Assembly (NCBI RefSeq): GCF_021869535.1
Contig: NW_026262712.1
Span: forward strand, 112,589,640 to 112,653,639
DNA length: 64,000 bases
Source: Mytilus californianus
Lineage: Eukaryota > Mollusca > Bivalvia > Mytilida > Mytilidae
Direction of reading: 5' to 3'
The notes beneath the pieces were generated by a model. The model was not told where the DNA came from. It worked only from the letters and a program-made list of their open reading frames with translations, and did not search any database. The stretch's first letter is position 1. Each line of letters starts with the position of its first letter. Both the position numbers and the translations under genes were made by a program. Positions 33,760 to 45,879 of this stretch are shown one piece after another.

Positions 33760-35040
33760 GAAATTAAATTGCAACTTGACTTTTTAACAAATTCGTTAAA
33801 GTTTTTGTACTTGTCCCGAGTTGGCAGTGTTCATTATTGTAATTGTTGTATGTCTTTTCGTCGATTTAGTTTAAGGCATTGTATTTTCTGTTTTATATCG
33901 GATTTTGAATTGGTCATTGATCCCTTGTTATCTTCTGTTCTCATTTAGTTTAATAAATGTATAATATTGTTTACAAAAATATTTTTGACCGAGTTGTACG
34001 AAGCCGTCTTAATGGAGACCGATGGACACATGTGCCAGCAGGAGTGCGTTAAAAGAAGATACCTATTACATTATTAACTACACCTATAGTTTTCGATCTA
34101 GATGCCATGGATAATAACATTTTCTTTTCAAGATCATTTATTGTTTTGTCTTTTTTCTTAAATTTTTGTCTTTCTTCTTTAATGTTTGTCTTACGTCTTT
34201 AATTTTTGGTGTACTTATTTATATTTATTATTCATTTTGGGATAATAATACAGGTATGTGTGAATGTTAAGGACACCTCTTCATTATTCATTGACACTAT
34301 AAATGAAGACAAAGTCATGTATTGAATATCAGGAAGTTGAAATACAAATATGTTCACAGGTAAATCGTAAATATGTGTAATAGATCTTTCAGACGTTTGA
34401 GTGCATTTTTCAATTGATGCAAAAATTTAAAAACAGTCTGTTTTTAAATATTTGAACTCATGATCAAAGAAAACAAACCGCTAGAATTATCAAAAATCTT
34501 GTAAGATAAGGTTATTAACCAATGAAAGAAAACAAATGATAATTTCAGTGATATTTACAGATTTTGACTTCTGAACTCGCTGACAATTTTATTGTTTAAG
34601 TTTCTGTCAATCATTTCAACAATTATCATAAAAGAATTCCATTTTGGAGTCGTATTATATTTATTTTTTTTGCATTAAATGTCTAAGTATATGTAAAGCC
34701 TTTTTTGCCGTTTCCATTTTTTTTCTTGAACAGTATCCTAGACATACATTAAGCTTTATTTATAGTTGGTGTAAACCAGACTAGTCTTAACATTCCATCT
34801 GAAAGAAGGCGGAAGATACAAATTGAAAAATGTAAACCCATAATTTGTAAAGATACTGACAAAATTATGGCTAAAACAGAAAACCGACAAAAAGACAATG
34901 AACCGTCTACAAATTAAAAAAAAGTTTAAAATAAATCTAAACTTGGGAAATAAAACAATGGCTAAAATCAAAACGATAAAAGGAATACAACAAGACACAG
35001 AAAACTAAATTTAAGCATTTTGGAACCCCATAAAAATCAA
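33760..35040. other. No gene recognised
   Basis: AT-rich. A stretch near 33810-33930 resembles a decayed tail-type repeat. The minus-strand frame at 34756-34998 is Phe/Ile-rich with no domain. Confidence 0.45.
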
Positions 35041-35045
35041 AGTGA

Positions 35046-35765
35046 ACCCAAATGCCGAAACAGCAATATTTCTCGATATGTAAAAACCTAGGTGCTTAAA
35101 CAGCAATATTTCATGATATATAAAAACCCAGATGCTGAAACAGCAATATTTCATGATATGTAAAAACCCAGGTGTTGAATCTGCAATATTTCATGATATG
35201 TAAAAATCCAGGTGCTGAATAAGCAATATTTCATGATATGTAAAAAGGCATGTGCTGAAACAGTAGTATTTCATGATATGAATATCCATTGGGCTGAGAC
35301 AGCAATATTTCATGATAAGTTACAATAATGTGTCCATAGTACACGGATGCCCCATTCGCACTATCATTTTCTATATTCAGTGGACCGTGAAATTGGGGTC
35401 AAAACTCTAATTTGGCATTAAAATTAGAAAGATCATATCATAGGGAACATGTGTACTAAGCTTCAAGTTGATTGGACTTTAACTTCATCAAAAACTACCT
35501 TGACCAAAAACTTTAACCTGAAGCGGGACAGACGGACGGATAGACGAACAGACGTACGAACGGCCGCACAGACCAGGAAACATAATGCCCCTGCTACTTT
35601 CGTAGGTGGGGCATACAAAACCAGCTGCTGAACCAGCAGTACTTCATAAGTAAAAACCCAGGTGCTGAAACAGCAGTATTTCATGATATGAAAATCCCAG
35701 GCGCTGAAACAGCAGAATTTTATGATAAATTAACGCAAAAATTCTGATACAGCAATGTATCATGA
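35046..35765 (+). repeat. 40-base tandem array split by a dispersed repeat
   Basis: The unit is of the type 'cccaggtgctgaaacagcaa' then 'tatttcatgatatgtaaaaa'. About seven units lie at 35046-35325 and two to three at 35626-35765. The interruption (35326-35625) is a repeat I recognise from bivalves: 'ggatgccccattcgcacta', 'ttgattggactttaacttc', 'gacagacggacggatagacg' and 'tttcgtaggtggggcata'. Confidence 0.85.
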
Positions 35766-37240
35766 TTAGTAAAACGAGTTGATGGAGATGTTTGCGTCTG
35801 AATATCTCACATCTTTTAATGAATACATTTAACGGAAACTTTGAAAATCCTACAATCAGCATTTAGTGTAAAATCGAACAACAATAGCTACAAGAACATC
35901 CAATAATAATAACCTTTCTACCTATATCAATAACTCTTTTAATCGCAAAGAAATATTTCAAGTGCATTCTGGAGCATTCTTGGTTCACTAATGAAAGTTT
36001 GATACGTTTAAATTAATAAGAGGCAATTGTAGGGTGTTGGTGTTCGATTCTCTTAAATCTAAAAAGAAGATACAAATTAGAGTACAAAACGAAAACTTGG
36101 TGAATAATATTAACTTCAAAAAGAACGAGACCAGGTGGATCCTGCTATGCATGGATCATTCACAAAGCGAAAGTACATTTAGTCCATATTTCACAATCGA
36201 GAGGTAGTACACAATCGGTGACGACTATTCTGCCATCAGAAAATTTAAAAGCACGAACACATGTCGGTATTTATTTGAGACACGTGAGTTGTTTTAAAAA
36301 ACTAAAACACAAACATTGACCGCTTAATTGTAGTAGGCAATCAGATACTTAGATTCAAGTATACTACATAGTAGCCTAATGAACATTCATAATAGAAATA
36401 TAAAAATAAAGTGTTTATTAATATTCACAAAAAAAAATCATTTTTTAGAAAACTTAATGCAAAATGAAATGATTTTACCAGAATAACAATATGGCAAAAT
36501 ACAAAACGTACCGAAAAGAGAACACTCACAGTCGTACTGGGTAGCAAATTCACTATAATAAAATTATGTTAAGAAAAGGAGATATGGATAATATATCAAC
36601 AGACAGTCATCCAAATACAAAAGTATCCAAAAAACATGTACACGACAACATTTTTATTTGGACTATAATATCAATCAGTCATTTATTTATTTATTATCAT
36701 ACTGTTTTTGTAGAAGTTGTATAAATCATCTTTTGCAGTTTTTGATTTTTATTAATCAATCTACACAAGTTTCAATAATTATAAACAGCAAATTTCAAAT
36801 TGTTAATAATTGACAACTACTGCTTTTGGAATTATATTAAAGCTGCATTAGAATAAAAATTTGTTCACTTAATTTAAATGATATTTTTGCTTTTTATCGT
36901 CTTTCTATATCTATTAAAGTTTCCTCAGTATAGGAAAAAAATACGTCTGAATCGCTTTTATGGATTTCATTTACCAGGAACGCTCAAACCCAAACTTTTG
37001 CAAGCCATAAATATAAATACATGAAAAGAATAGCCTTCTAATATCAACTTTCCTGCAGCATTTGGAATCTTAGCTTCTTAATAATTTTGTAATATATTAA
37101 CGATGAATTAAAAAAAGGTGTATTATCAAGCATATACAAAGACAGCTGCTTTATTTGGTCAGATACGAATAATATCGTTAATAAGGAGACAATGTTTGGT
37201 TTCAATTGTTAAAATTTGATAAATAGATTCGTAACCGTAA
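35766..37240. other. No gene recognised
   Basis: AT-rich, no tandem structure, no protein-like frame. Confidence 0.5.
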
Positions 37241-37244
37241 ATGA

Positions 37245-38300
37245 AACCGACAATTTTTTTTTCCCAAATTGCTCGCTATATTCTCAGGATGTTATAATTA
37301 ATTTTGATGAAGCGATGAAGAGATTCCATATGAGAGTTATTTCCCCATCAGTATTTGATATAAGTGAAATGTATTTGTAACTGGCAAACCATAGTGATAG
37401 AGACCTAGGGTCTTTTGATATGAGGTCCTTGGTCCATAAAAAAGAAAATAAGGTCGAGGTCAATGTTTTATGAGTTACTATGACATTACACAAAAGTGGC
37501 GGAAGAAAAAAAAATTGTTTAGAGAACAATTGTTTTTTAATTATTATAATTTTTTTTTCTTCCGCCACTTTTAATTCTTGGGAGAAAATTTCGTTTCGCA
37601 AGATGTCGCTTAGATATTTGGTATATAATATCGAATAGTTTATACGTTTTTAAAACTGACACCGTTTAACCGAACAATTTTCCTTGTAAGAGTTATCTCC
37701 CCAAATACTGGTTTCCTTGTTATTGCTACTCCTTCGCAACCATAAAAAAAAGACAAATTTATTTTACCAAATTGCTCACTACATCCTCAGGATGTTAAAA
37801 AAAATTGGCCGAGGCGATCCGAAGACTCCATGTGAGAGTTATTTCCCCTTATGTATTTGATATAGGTGAAATGTAATAGTAACTCATAAACCATAAGTGC
37901 TAGGGACCTAGGGTTTTTTGATTTGAGGTCCTTGGTCCACCAAAATGAAAATAAGGTCAAAGTGAAAGGTCAAGGTCATATTATCATGATTATAAATCTT
38001 GATTTTGGCTAATTTTGGCTTTTCCTCAGAACCGTATACGATATCGACAAAATATATTACAAAATTGTTAGTTGTCATGTTACAACACAAAAATTTTGGT
38101 TGAATGGGTACGTTGACTTTTAATAGGAGTTTTCTCCCCTCTTATATTTAAAATTAGCTCTATGATGATATAACTCATTTACCATGTATAGTACAGACCT
38201 AGGGTCTTTTGATTTGAGGTCTATGCTTGATGACCTTGAAATTTAGGTCAAGGTCAAAGGTAAATGTTGATGTTCTAGATTTTGACCTATGCATTTATAT
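37245..38300 (+). repeat. Dispersed repeat with about three diverged internal units
   Basis: 'agacctagggtcttttgata' (about 37400), 'ggacctagggttttttgatt' (about 37905) and 'agacctagggtcttttgatt' (about 38197) mark repeated units. Each has 'gagagttatttcccc'-type sequence before it and 'aaggtcaaggtc'-type sequence after it. The family is widespread in bivalves. Confidence 0.65.
37492..37572. repeat. 25-base perfect inverted repeat
   Basis: AAAAGTGGCGGAAGAAAAAA at 37492 onward pairs with TTTTTTCTTCCGCCACTTTT ending at 37572. The 31-base loop contains the inner hairpin ATTGTT-TAGAG-AACAAT. Confidence 0.9.
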
Positions 38301-38889
38301 CATATTTAAACATGATAAAGCTATGAGATTTTTTTCATTAGGTTGGTAGATATGTGACCTTGAAAAGGTAAGTCGGAAGTGACCTTTTTAACAGAAGTAG
38401 TCATATCCTGCACTGATTTAATTCAAAATGACGTAGAACCATATATTTTTGGAATCAGGTTGACGGACCTATCAGATGGTACCGGAAGAAATTTTTTTTC
38501 AGCCGGAAGGTTTAATTTATCTTCCTTCTTTCATGCAATATTATATAGAAACCATGTATTTTTTGAATCAGTATGAAGAAACCTATGATTAGACAACAAT
38601 AGTAAATTGAGTATCCTTAGCTTCTTATCAATTTTGTAGCAATTTAATGTGGAAAGACCTTCAATTGTTCTCTGAAATGGTTTTTAATTATGTTACGTAT
38701 TCGACAGATATATGTTCAACATCTTACATCTCTTAATGATCACTTTTGTTCTATAGGTTATACATTAGTGCCCAATCCAAAAAAAACACTTTCTTTAGAT
38801 TGTTAAGTATCGTTTGTATAGAGCAGGATAGGCGAAACTGTCTCCTTTTTCCTCTGTTCTGTTTCAATATCTAAAGTATTCAATGAACG

Positions 38890-39480
38890 AAACTAGATGT
38901 AAACAAGTCAACAGGATTTGATGAAGTTAAAACGCATATCTTCGCCAATTGTATCTGAGTCGGTTGAACATATTATTAACTTAAGTTTCTGTACAGGTAT
39001 TTTTCTTATAAGCCGCAGGAAACTAGAGCTATATCTCACCACAAGGGTGGTGATGCAACTGATGTGAACAATTATAAACCAATATCTATATTCTAAACCG
39101 TTGCCAAAATTATTGAAAAAATTGGTATTTAATTGACTATATGCATATTTCGTAAAATCAAATCTTCTCTTAAGGTAGCAATCGGGCTTTAGATCTCGAC
39201 ATTTATAAAACACTGCCCTCCTAGTGATCACGCTATTGATGGGTTTAAATCTGATTGATCAGGAATATTTCAAAAGATAATGATTAATGGTATTGAATCT
39301 CATTTCGGAGAAGTTTAATCAGGAGTTTCACAGGATTCCATGCTAGGACCTTTACTTTATATAATATATCTGATGTATCTCTTGTGCTTGAAAATGTTTC
39401 TGCTGAACTTTCTGCTGATGATACAATATTATATAAGTCATTTCCATCAGTAACAGATTTAAATGCATTTATGTTTCATT
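38890..39480 (+). pseudogene. Decayed LINE reverse transcriptase (third type)
   Basis: Translation in shifting frames gives HKGGDATDVNNYKPISI, then TVAKIIEKI, SGVSQDSMLGPLLYIIY and LSADDTILYKSF. These are the RT motifs (NYRPISL-like, GVPQGS-like, ADDT-like) of Jockey/CR1/RTE-type LINEs. Several stops interrupt it. It is not closely related to the two LINEs at 13902 and 47740. Confidence 0.7.
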
Positions 39481-39496
39481 TTACTGAAACACCTTC

Positions 39497-39549
39497 CAAA
39501 ACGTGGCACATGCATCATATCAATTCCTAAGGAAGTCAATTCTCTCAGA
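39497..39549 (-). pseudogene. Mini TLR fragment (about 50 bases)
   Basis: Read on the minus strand the stretch encodes VLRELTSLGIDMMHVP, matching the TLR segment around LSFLGIDMMPLP of the intact and broken copies. Nothing TLR-like is seen on either side. Confidence 0.6.
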
Positions 39550-39654
39550 ACACCTATAGCTATTGTTAACAGAAATTGTCATATGTACAATGGAAACTGC
39601 ACTTGAGAATTGTACTAGTAGAACAACACTTGGATAGCATTCAAAACACACTCT

Positions 39655-39725
39655 CTGCCGAAGATACCAACGGGATATTCAAACTCATAGGTCAAAAACA
39701 GACTGACAATGTCATGGCCTTGGTG
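39655..39725 (-). repeat. Tail-type repeat fragment, inverted
   Basis: 'caaactcataggtcaaaaac' then 'agactgacaatgtcatggcc' is the reverse complement of the tail-type repeat. Confidence 0.55.
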
Positions 39726-39779
39726 ACAACTTTAATTCAAAATACAGTTAGGGACATATCAAATTTTAGTTTATATTAA

Positions 39780-41960
39780 TGAAGGTACTTAAACAATCAC
39801 AATAATTTAGCATAGCCATTCATTAGACATCTTCACTATAAGTCATAATCAAAACCAAAACCGGTACCACAATTGAAGCAAACAGTTGTTTAGTGAGTTA
39901 AAATTCGCATCTGTCAAATGGCAAAATCAAATGCAAAATGCTATGTTTAATTAGTTTGAACCCGTCTATTATATTGTATTAGATGAAACATAATATATTA
40001 GATCGATTATTACTCAATTCACATGAAAATTTTGCAATCACATTAATAAGATCTCGCATTATACCAGTAATCATTAGTGAATTGCAATGCTAAATGCACG
40101 CATTAGTTTCCGAATTTACAGTAATTTAACTTCTTCTGAATACACTATTGCAAATAATAAACAATGTATTTATAAATTGTTGTTTCTTTTCAAGATAAAT
40201 AGTAAATATGTAATCTATTAATATTTTCCTTATAGAGAAAGCTTTATTAGAGGCACAGTAAGGAGTAAGCACCAACGCAATTAATTCTCCAGGAGAACTG
40301 ATCATCACCCAGTTGGAGATTGATGTTCATGATAAATGATTTGAGGTAGACACAGGTATGATGAAATTTATTTTGTTTAAGCATGTTCTGATATTGTTTA
40401 TAAAGCACAATGCCATGCTGGTTCACTATTAAACATCACATTAACAGAACCAATGAACAGCACCAGGTGCAAGTTTTGACAATAACTGTCTGTTCAGTGA
40501 TGCTTAAGGCTGAAACATTTAAAAAACGAAAACTAAATACAGACGTAAAAGAGCTGGTAAAACCAAATTAGACCAATAAATAAAGCCAAATTCGGACAAT
40601 ACATTTATGACGGAATACATCCTTTAATTCAAAATTATTTTTAAAAATTTAAGAGATATAGAAAAATTTTGATCTCTTCCTTCTAGTACGGCAGTCTTGA
40701 CTACTGAGCAATATTTTCTACGAAATTAATGCAAAATCATATTCCTGATTCTTAAACTAGAGGCCTTTTTCTCATTTTGACATACTGATACCTCGACGCA
40801 TGAGTCTTAGTAATATATAACAATTAAAATATATCACCTATTACAAAGGTGGCGGCAATAAATGCATAATGAAATTACTGATCTAAACATGATCAAAATC
40901 AATATTTTGCATTTGCAAATCATAATTAGAAGATTAGGTAATAACTCCGTAAGGCCGAGTTGACAGATGAATTAGACTATTTCTATTAGGTATATCTTAG
41001 TCGTATCGCTCTTAACGTTTCTACATATGTATACATTCTTTGCTTTCAAATGGTTTACTTCGAGTTTTCTAATACAAACGAATTCATTAAAGCGCTTCGA
41101 TCGCACAAAATCTATGAAGTGTTATTTTCATCAGATCATGCATGATAATTGAAGTATTTTTACAGTTCATACCAATGTCTTCCCTGTTCTAGCTGCACGC
41201 GTTTAAATATTTCTTTTTATAAATATCCAGTCATAAAGTTTTGATCTAATTCAATTGTCATTAAAATCAGGTTCTTAAATATTTTTGCCGATTTAATATC
41301 TGGACTAAACTGTCTGCATGATAAATATCATATATTCAATTATTTATATGTTAGAAGCGACAATATTGTTTTTCTACTTCCTGATATTTATTACATTGCT
41401 TTGTGATCACCATGTATTGTCATTGTAGTATGGACATGCAGCACCGATGATATTTATTTATACCTGTATTATCATTCAGTAATAAACTTTAAACTGCATT
41501 AGATTCTTTTAACTTTAATAATATATAAATGTATAAAATACAATGTTATTTTGCATGTATTATGCAACCCACTAAAGCCTGGTCAAAATAATCATTTTTA
41601 TCAAAAATATTTGATTAAACTTTCTGTGTAGTTTGTTCAACATATTCTTCTAACATCATGCATCAATGCATAGTTCGATGGATCTAGGTTAAGCAATTGT
41701 TTCCATCTTTTTAAAACATTTGTTGAAGAAAAACTACGGTTTGAGGTTGGAAATGCGGGAAAAATCCCCGTACAATTACATAGCGAGTAACTGCAATATA
41801 TATTCTATCATTCAGGGAAGGTTCAAATACCTTGGCTGATAACTATAGTAGAGGTTTTATTAACACACTTGATACTGACTCAACTTTGCTGAAAAATCAG
41901 TAAATTCCAACGAATAATAATTATATTCTGTAACAATTATATATTAGCAAGTACACAACT
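39780..41960. other. No gene recognised
   Basis: Unassigned AT-rich DNA of more than 2 kb, downstream of the intact TLR. I see no tandem repeat and no protein-like frame. Confidence 0.5.
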
Positions 41961-42084
41961 TCAGCATCTGTCAAATTTTTTTGACGTTTCAAAGATCTTG
42001 TTCAAATTCTGTAGGAAGAGTTGAATATGTATCAAATGACCTTTCATGGTTTGTACATTGCCATGACTATATCTATAACGAGGT

Positions 42085-44589
42085 TTATGTTTTAGTAATT
42101 AAACCATCTGTAAGCAACATCCCCAGTTTCCTCCAAGTATCATCTAAATCTTCTAGATCTTTCGGCCATTGTACAACAAATGCATAATTCCAAATGTACG
42201 AAAACTCAATTGGAATATCAGTAATTGTTATATTTTTTGTGATGAAAATAATGCGCTCCAGATTTTTTGTAATTCTCTCATATTTTGCTCTGTCAAGTTC
42301 AAACATGCAGTCAGGTGACGATATGAATTCTGGCGTGATGAGAAATATAATGGACCTGCTGTTTTGGATGCTCTCTGCCTCGTTGTCTGCTTTACTCGGT
42401 CCAATTAAAAAATCTCGCTCTTTTATGCACATGTTCAGTCCCCACTCAACTTCAAGTTTTGGTATTAATACATTTTTTATCCAAATGACAATATCCCCTT
42501 CATATGATATATACACGTCATATTGGTAACGCTTCCAGACCTTTTTTTCAACAACACGGCGAATTACTCCATAGATAGAGAAGATGATTTTCCATCTCTT
42601 GCTATAGGCTACAAGGAGCAACGAGATAGTGATAAATGTAGATAATAATGTTAATGCAATGGTTAGCCACATAATATTCTTACAGTCCGCAAACAAGTCA
42701 TATAAAGAGGTGTATGCAATAAGTGTATCGATAACTGTACCGTTGGACAATTTACATTTATATGATCGTCTGTCGAGGTCAACTTTTGTAGTCTGTATCC
42801 ACCTTATGAAGTCTATATTGTCACAATTGCACTCAAATGCATTATCATTGAGATGTAAAGTCATTCCATGCAGTTCTTGCATCTTATCTGCCCAGCCTCT
42901 GATAGCTGAACTTACACTTGTCAATCGATTCTTACTTACGTCAAGCATCTTTACTTTAGTATGATCGCTCAGTTGTACTGGAATAGACTGAAGGGAATTT
43001 TTACCTAAATTAAGATAAGTCAAGTTTGGCATTGGATTAAATAAGTCGTCCGGAAAATACCAAATATCATTTTCAGATATATCCATTGACTCGACAGATC
43101 TAATACTTTTGAAGAACCGATTTCCGTATAGTCTAATTGCATCATCTAGGTCGGCGTTTTTCCATACAATCGTTTTCAAGGTGTTATAGGAAGAACGTTT
43201 TAATTGATTCCATGCAAATGAATAGTCTCCACCATTAGAAATAAATGTTTTCACTCGAATTTGAAGAATAATTATGAAAGCATGTATGTTTGAATAAGAT
43301 ACATCCAGATATGTAAGGCTGTTATTTTTAGGAACTATTAAAAACATTGCGGGGAAAGTATTTGCTATTGTGTAACTGACATCTATTTTTTCAAGTGACT
43401 CCGGTAATATCACACAACTGTGAGATGAACAATTAAAATCTAAATTTGAAGTACCTGAATATTTTATACCATAGTTAACAGCATTATATGAATAGTCCAA
43501 CGATTTCAATCTAACAGTTTTATTAAAGAAATGTCTTGTATCATTCATACTCTTCTCACTAAAAAGCAAAAACCTGTTTCCTTTAAAAGAAAGATGTCGT
43601 AAACATTCAGGGTGATCAAAGGAGAACAAAGATCCAGGGTCATAATCAACTATTCCATTTTCTGATAAATCTAGATTTTCTACACAAATAGTTTTCAGGT
43701 TCTCCATTATGTCCACTGTAATTGTGAGAACATACGGGACATCCGACCTGTCAATACTTACGTCACTCACATGACCAAAGTTTATTGTCGTCATTTTTGT
43801 ATTACGGTATGGATGTAACAGCTGCAATGCGTGCTTTAAATGCATGAACGTTCCGGAAAAATCTATTACATGAAGTTTTGGAAACGGCAGCAATGCGTTA
43901 TCTTCTGTAACAACAAAGTGTAACCGACAATTTCTTAGAGTAAGCTGTTCTACAGACGATGAAAACCCCTGAAAGGTTTTATTTGATAAACGTACTAAAT
44001 AACATGATTCGAACTGTAATTGTGTTATGGTCGTCATTTGACCGAATCCGCTTCCAAAATATGGCAAAGGCATCATATCGATTCCTAAGAAAGACAACTC
44101 TGTCAGAATACCGAATGCATGATCGGGATAATTATAATCCGTATCAACTTCTATTGGTTGAGGCATATTACTCCTGATATCCAATTTTGTTAAGTTTTTA
44201 ATTGGATGGAATAGTTCTGCTGAATATACTTCAGATAAATTAAGTATATTTTCAGACATGTCAAGTATTGCAAGTTTGTGTAATCCTTGAAACGATTTCT
44301 TAAATAAATAATGAAGTTGATTTTGTCTCAGGAAAAGTTCTTGTAAGTATTTATAATTAACAAAAGAATTGTTTACAATCATTCGCAACCGATTAGAACT
44401 CATATCTAAAACTTTAATATCTCCCGGTAAATCCTGAGGTATGAAAGTCAGTCCTTTGTTTTTACAATCTGCAATTTTTACATCCTCATTGTCTTTAAAT
44501 ACAATTTTGATATCGCAGTCTGAAGCATGTACGAATTCATAGCAGTAAATGATAGAAAAAAATACTAAATAAAGTACAATCCTCTCCAT
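42085..44589 (-). CDS. Intact Toll-like receptor (single-exon coding region)
   Basis: An 834-residue type I membrane receptor for sensing ligands and signalling through TIR adaptors. Residues 1-22 are a signal peptide (MERIVLYLVFFSIIYCYEF). About 30-580 is an LRR ectodomain with clear LxxLxxN units near the start (VLDMSSNRLRMI, LAILDMSENILNL) and end (SMDISENDIWYF, LTYLNLGKNSLQSI) and degenerate units between. About 583-636 is one C-terminal cysteine cap (C587, C589, C612, C636). About 640-662 is the membrane helix, and 690-830 is the TIR: box 1 YDVYISYEG, box 2 KERDFLIG, SIIFLITPEF, and box 3 near FVVQWP. The BB-loop Pro of most TLRs is Ile729. The start is fixed by the signal peptide and by agreement with two paralogues. 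It is the only intact member of the cluster. Ligand unknown. Confidence 0.92.
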   Translation of the reverse strand: MERIVLYLVFFSIIYCYEFVHASDCDIKIVFKDNEDVKIADCKNKGLTFIPQDLPGDIKVLDMSSNRLRMIVNNSFVNYKYLQELFLRQNQLHYLFKKSFQGLHKLAILDMSENILNLSEVYSAELFHPIKNLTKLDIRSNMPQPIEVDTDYNYPDHAFGILTELSFLGIDMMPLPYFGSGFGQMTTITQLQFESCYLVRLSNKTFQGFSSSVEQLTLRNCRLHFVVTEDNALLPFPKLHVIDFSGTFMHLKHALQLLHPYRNTKMTTINFGHVSDVSIDRSDVPYVLTITVDIMENLKTICVENLDLSENGIVDYDPGSLFSFDHPECLRHLSFKGNRFLLFSEKSMNDTRHFFNKTVRLKSLDYSYNAVNYGIKYSGTSNLDFNCSSHSCVILPESLEKIDVSYTIANTFPAMFLIVPKNNSLTYLDVSYSNIHAFIIILQIRVKTFISNGGDYSFAWNQLKRSSYNTLKTIVWKNADLDDAIRLYGNRFFKSIRSVESMDISENDIWYFPDDLFNPMPNLTYLNLGKNSLQSIPVQLSDHTKVKMLDVSKNRLTSVSSAIRGWADKMQELHGMTLHLNDNAFECNCDNIDFIRWIQTTKVDLDRRSYKCKLSNGTVIDTLIAYTSLYDLFADCKNIMWLTIALTLLSTFITISLLLVAYSKRWKIIFSIYGVIRRVVEKKVWKRYQYDVYISYEGDIVIWIKNVLIPKLEVEWGLNMCIKERDFLIGPSKADNEAESIQNSRSIIFLITPEFISSPDCMFELDRAKYERITKNLERIIFITKNITITDIPIEFSYIWNYAFVVQWPKDLEDLDDTWRKLGMLLTDGLITKT

Positions 44590-45640
44590 ATTGTGACCTG
44601 AATATCTAAAATACCCTTCTTTAAGAACTAGATGTTAAGTAATCCTCCGTACTTTGTATTGCATTTCATCATACACAGATAAGTTTCAAGTTACATATTT
44701 AAACACAACCAAGTAGTTAAATACTTTTGCACGCATCAATAAAACACCTTTATCTGATTTGAATTATGATGTGCTCAAACAATGAGGAAAATGAATTATG
44801 AGGAAGAAAAACTAAAATCGACAATACATCAATTTAATGGTCACCATAACAAATTAGTTGTCAAATTCCATCTGTCTGTGTCTAAACTCACTAGATACAT
44901 GTTTGCGCGGTTCATTAGATCTTTAGTTACCAGAATCATCGTCTGACCTATAAATGTAGAGGTTATGTTCTATTCATGGTGGTGACATTTTGACTGATTG
45001 TGGATTTGCATGCCGGGTTGTACGTAGCACGAGACGCCATCCATGTCGATGTATGCTATGGAGTTCAAGTAGTTCACTGAGGTTTTTTTTGCCTTGATTT
45101 GTATCTTCTAAATTGATTGATGAAATGTGGACATCAATCAAATGCGTTTCCCTCTAATGATATCTACAGACATATGGCTTCTTGAGAAAGACTCGATCAT
45201 TTTCTGAATATTTTTCCTTTTCATATATCCACGTAAAAACATATACATATTACTAGGATGAGGTTTTATATATGTTTACACTGTTTTAGTGTGTTTATCT
45301 AAAAATCATTGTTATTGATAGCAGTTAATTTTACAAATACTTATTATTTGAAATACCGGTAATGTTGTGTACTGGACCTTTAGAAAATATTTGTTCATAC
45401 TCATTAGATATTTAGGATTCTGTAAGGTGTACATTTTCATTTGACCATTAACCTTGTTTCTCTAGTTTATCACCCAATGTTCGATTTAATTTTCTGATAA
45501 GATATGTAAAAGATGATTGTTTTATTGATTAAAATGGTTGTAATGTGAATTGTTTGTCGGACATCAGTTTATGAATCATTGTTCCATGTAAAGTTATCAT
45601 AATAAGACTCTTTTATTAATTATTATAAGTCAACTTTTTT
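44590..45640 (-). promoter_or_regulatory. 5' flank of the intact TLR (duplicated unit)
   Basis: Homologous in order, and inverted, to 12470-13551. Just upstream of the ATG the minus strand reads 'tagatattcaggtcacaat', and TLR pseudogene 3 has 'tgatattcaggtaaaaat' in the same place. The shared CAG could be a 3' splice site of an upstream untranslated exon, but the other two copies lack it, so this is only a possibility. No TATA or other element could be assigned. Confidence 0.45.
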
Positions 45641-45879
45641 TTATGAATAACATTATTTTCAGGTGCTAACTCCTAAATGATATAAAAGCATACATCACCA
45701 ACTGTAATAGGAAACCCCGAAAGATGTAAAGGCAGACTGTAAAGAGGAGCAAGTAATATCGTTTAACAATGGACCTGCCTTGGATATTTTGGCTCCTGTG
45801 GAGCAGGTGTGCTATTGTAAATATAAAGTATCTCTGTGGCACAAAGGTGATCCCTACTTTTGTAAGAAAAAGAGAGGCG

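Noticed and set aside
35046-35765. CRISPR-like look of regularly spaced 40-base repeats
   Set aside because: There are no unique spacers between units, the units are diverged, and the setting is animal DNA. It is an ordinary tandem array.
42194-42964. Plus-strand frames of 111 codons opposite the intact TLR
   Set aside because: They are antisense shadows of a well-supported coding region.
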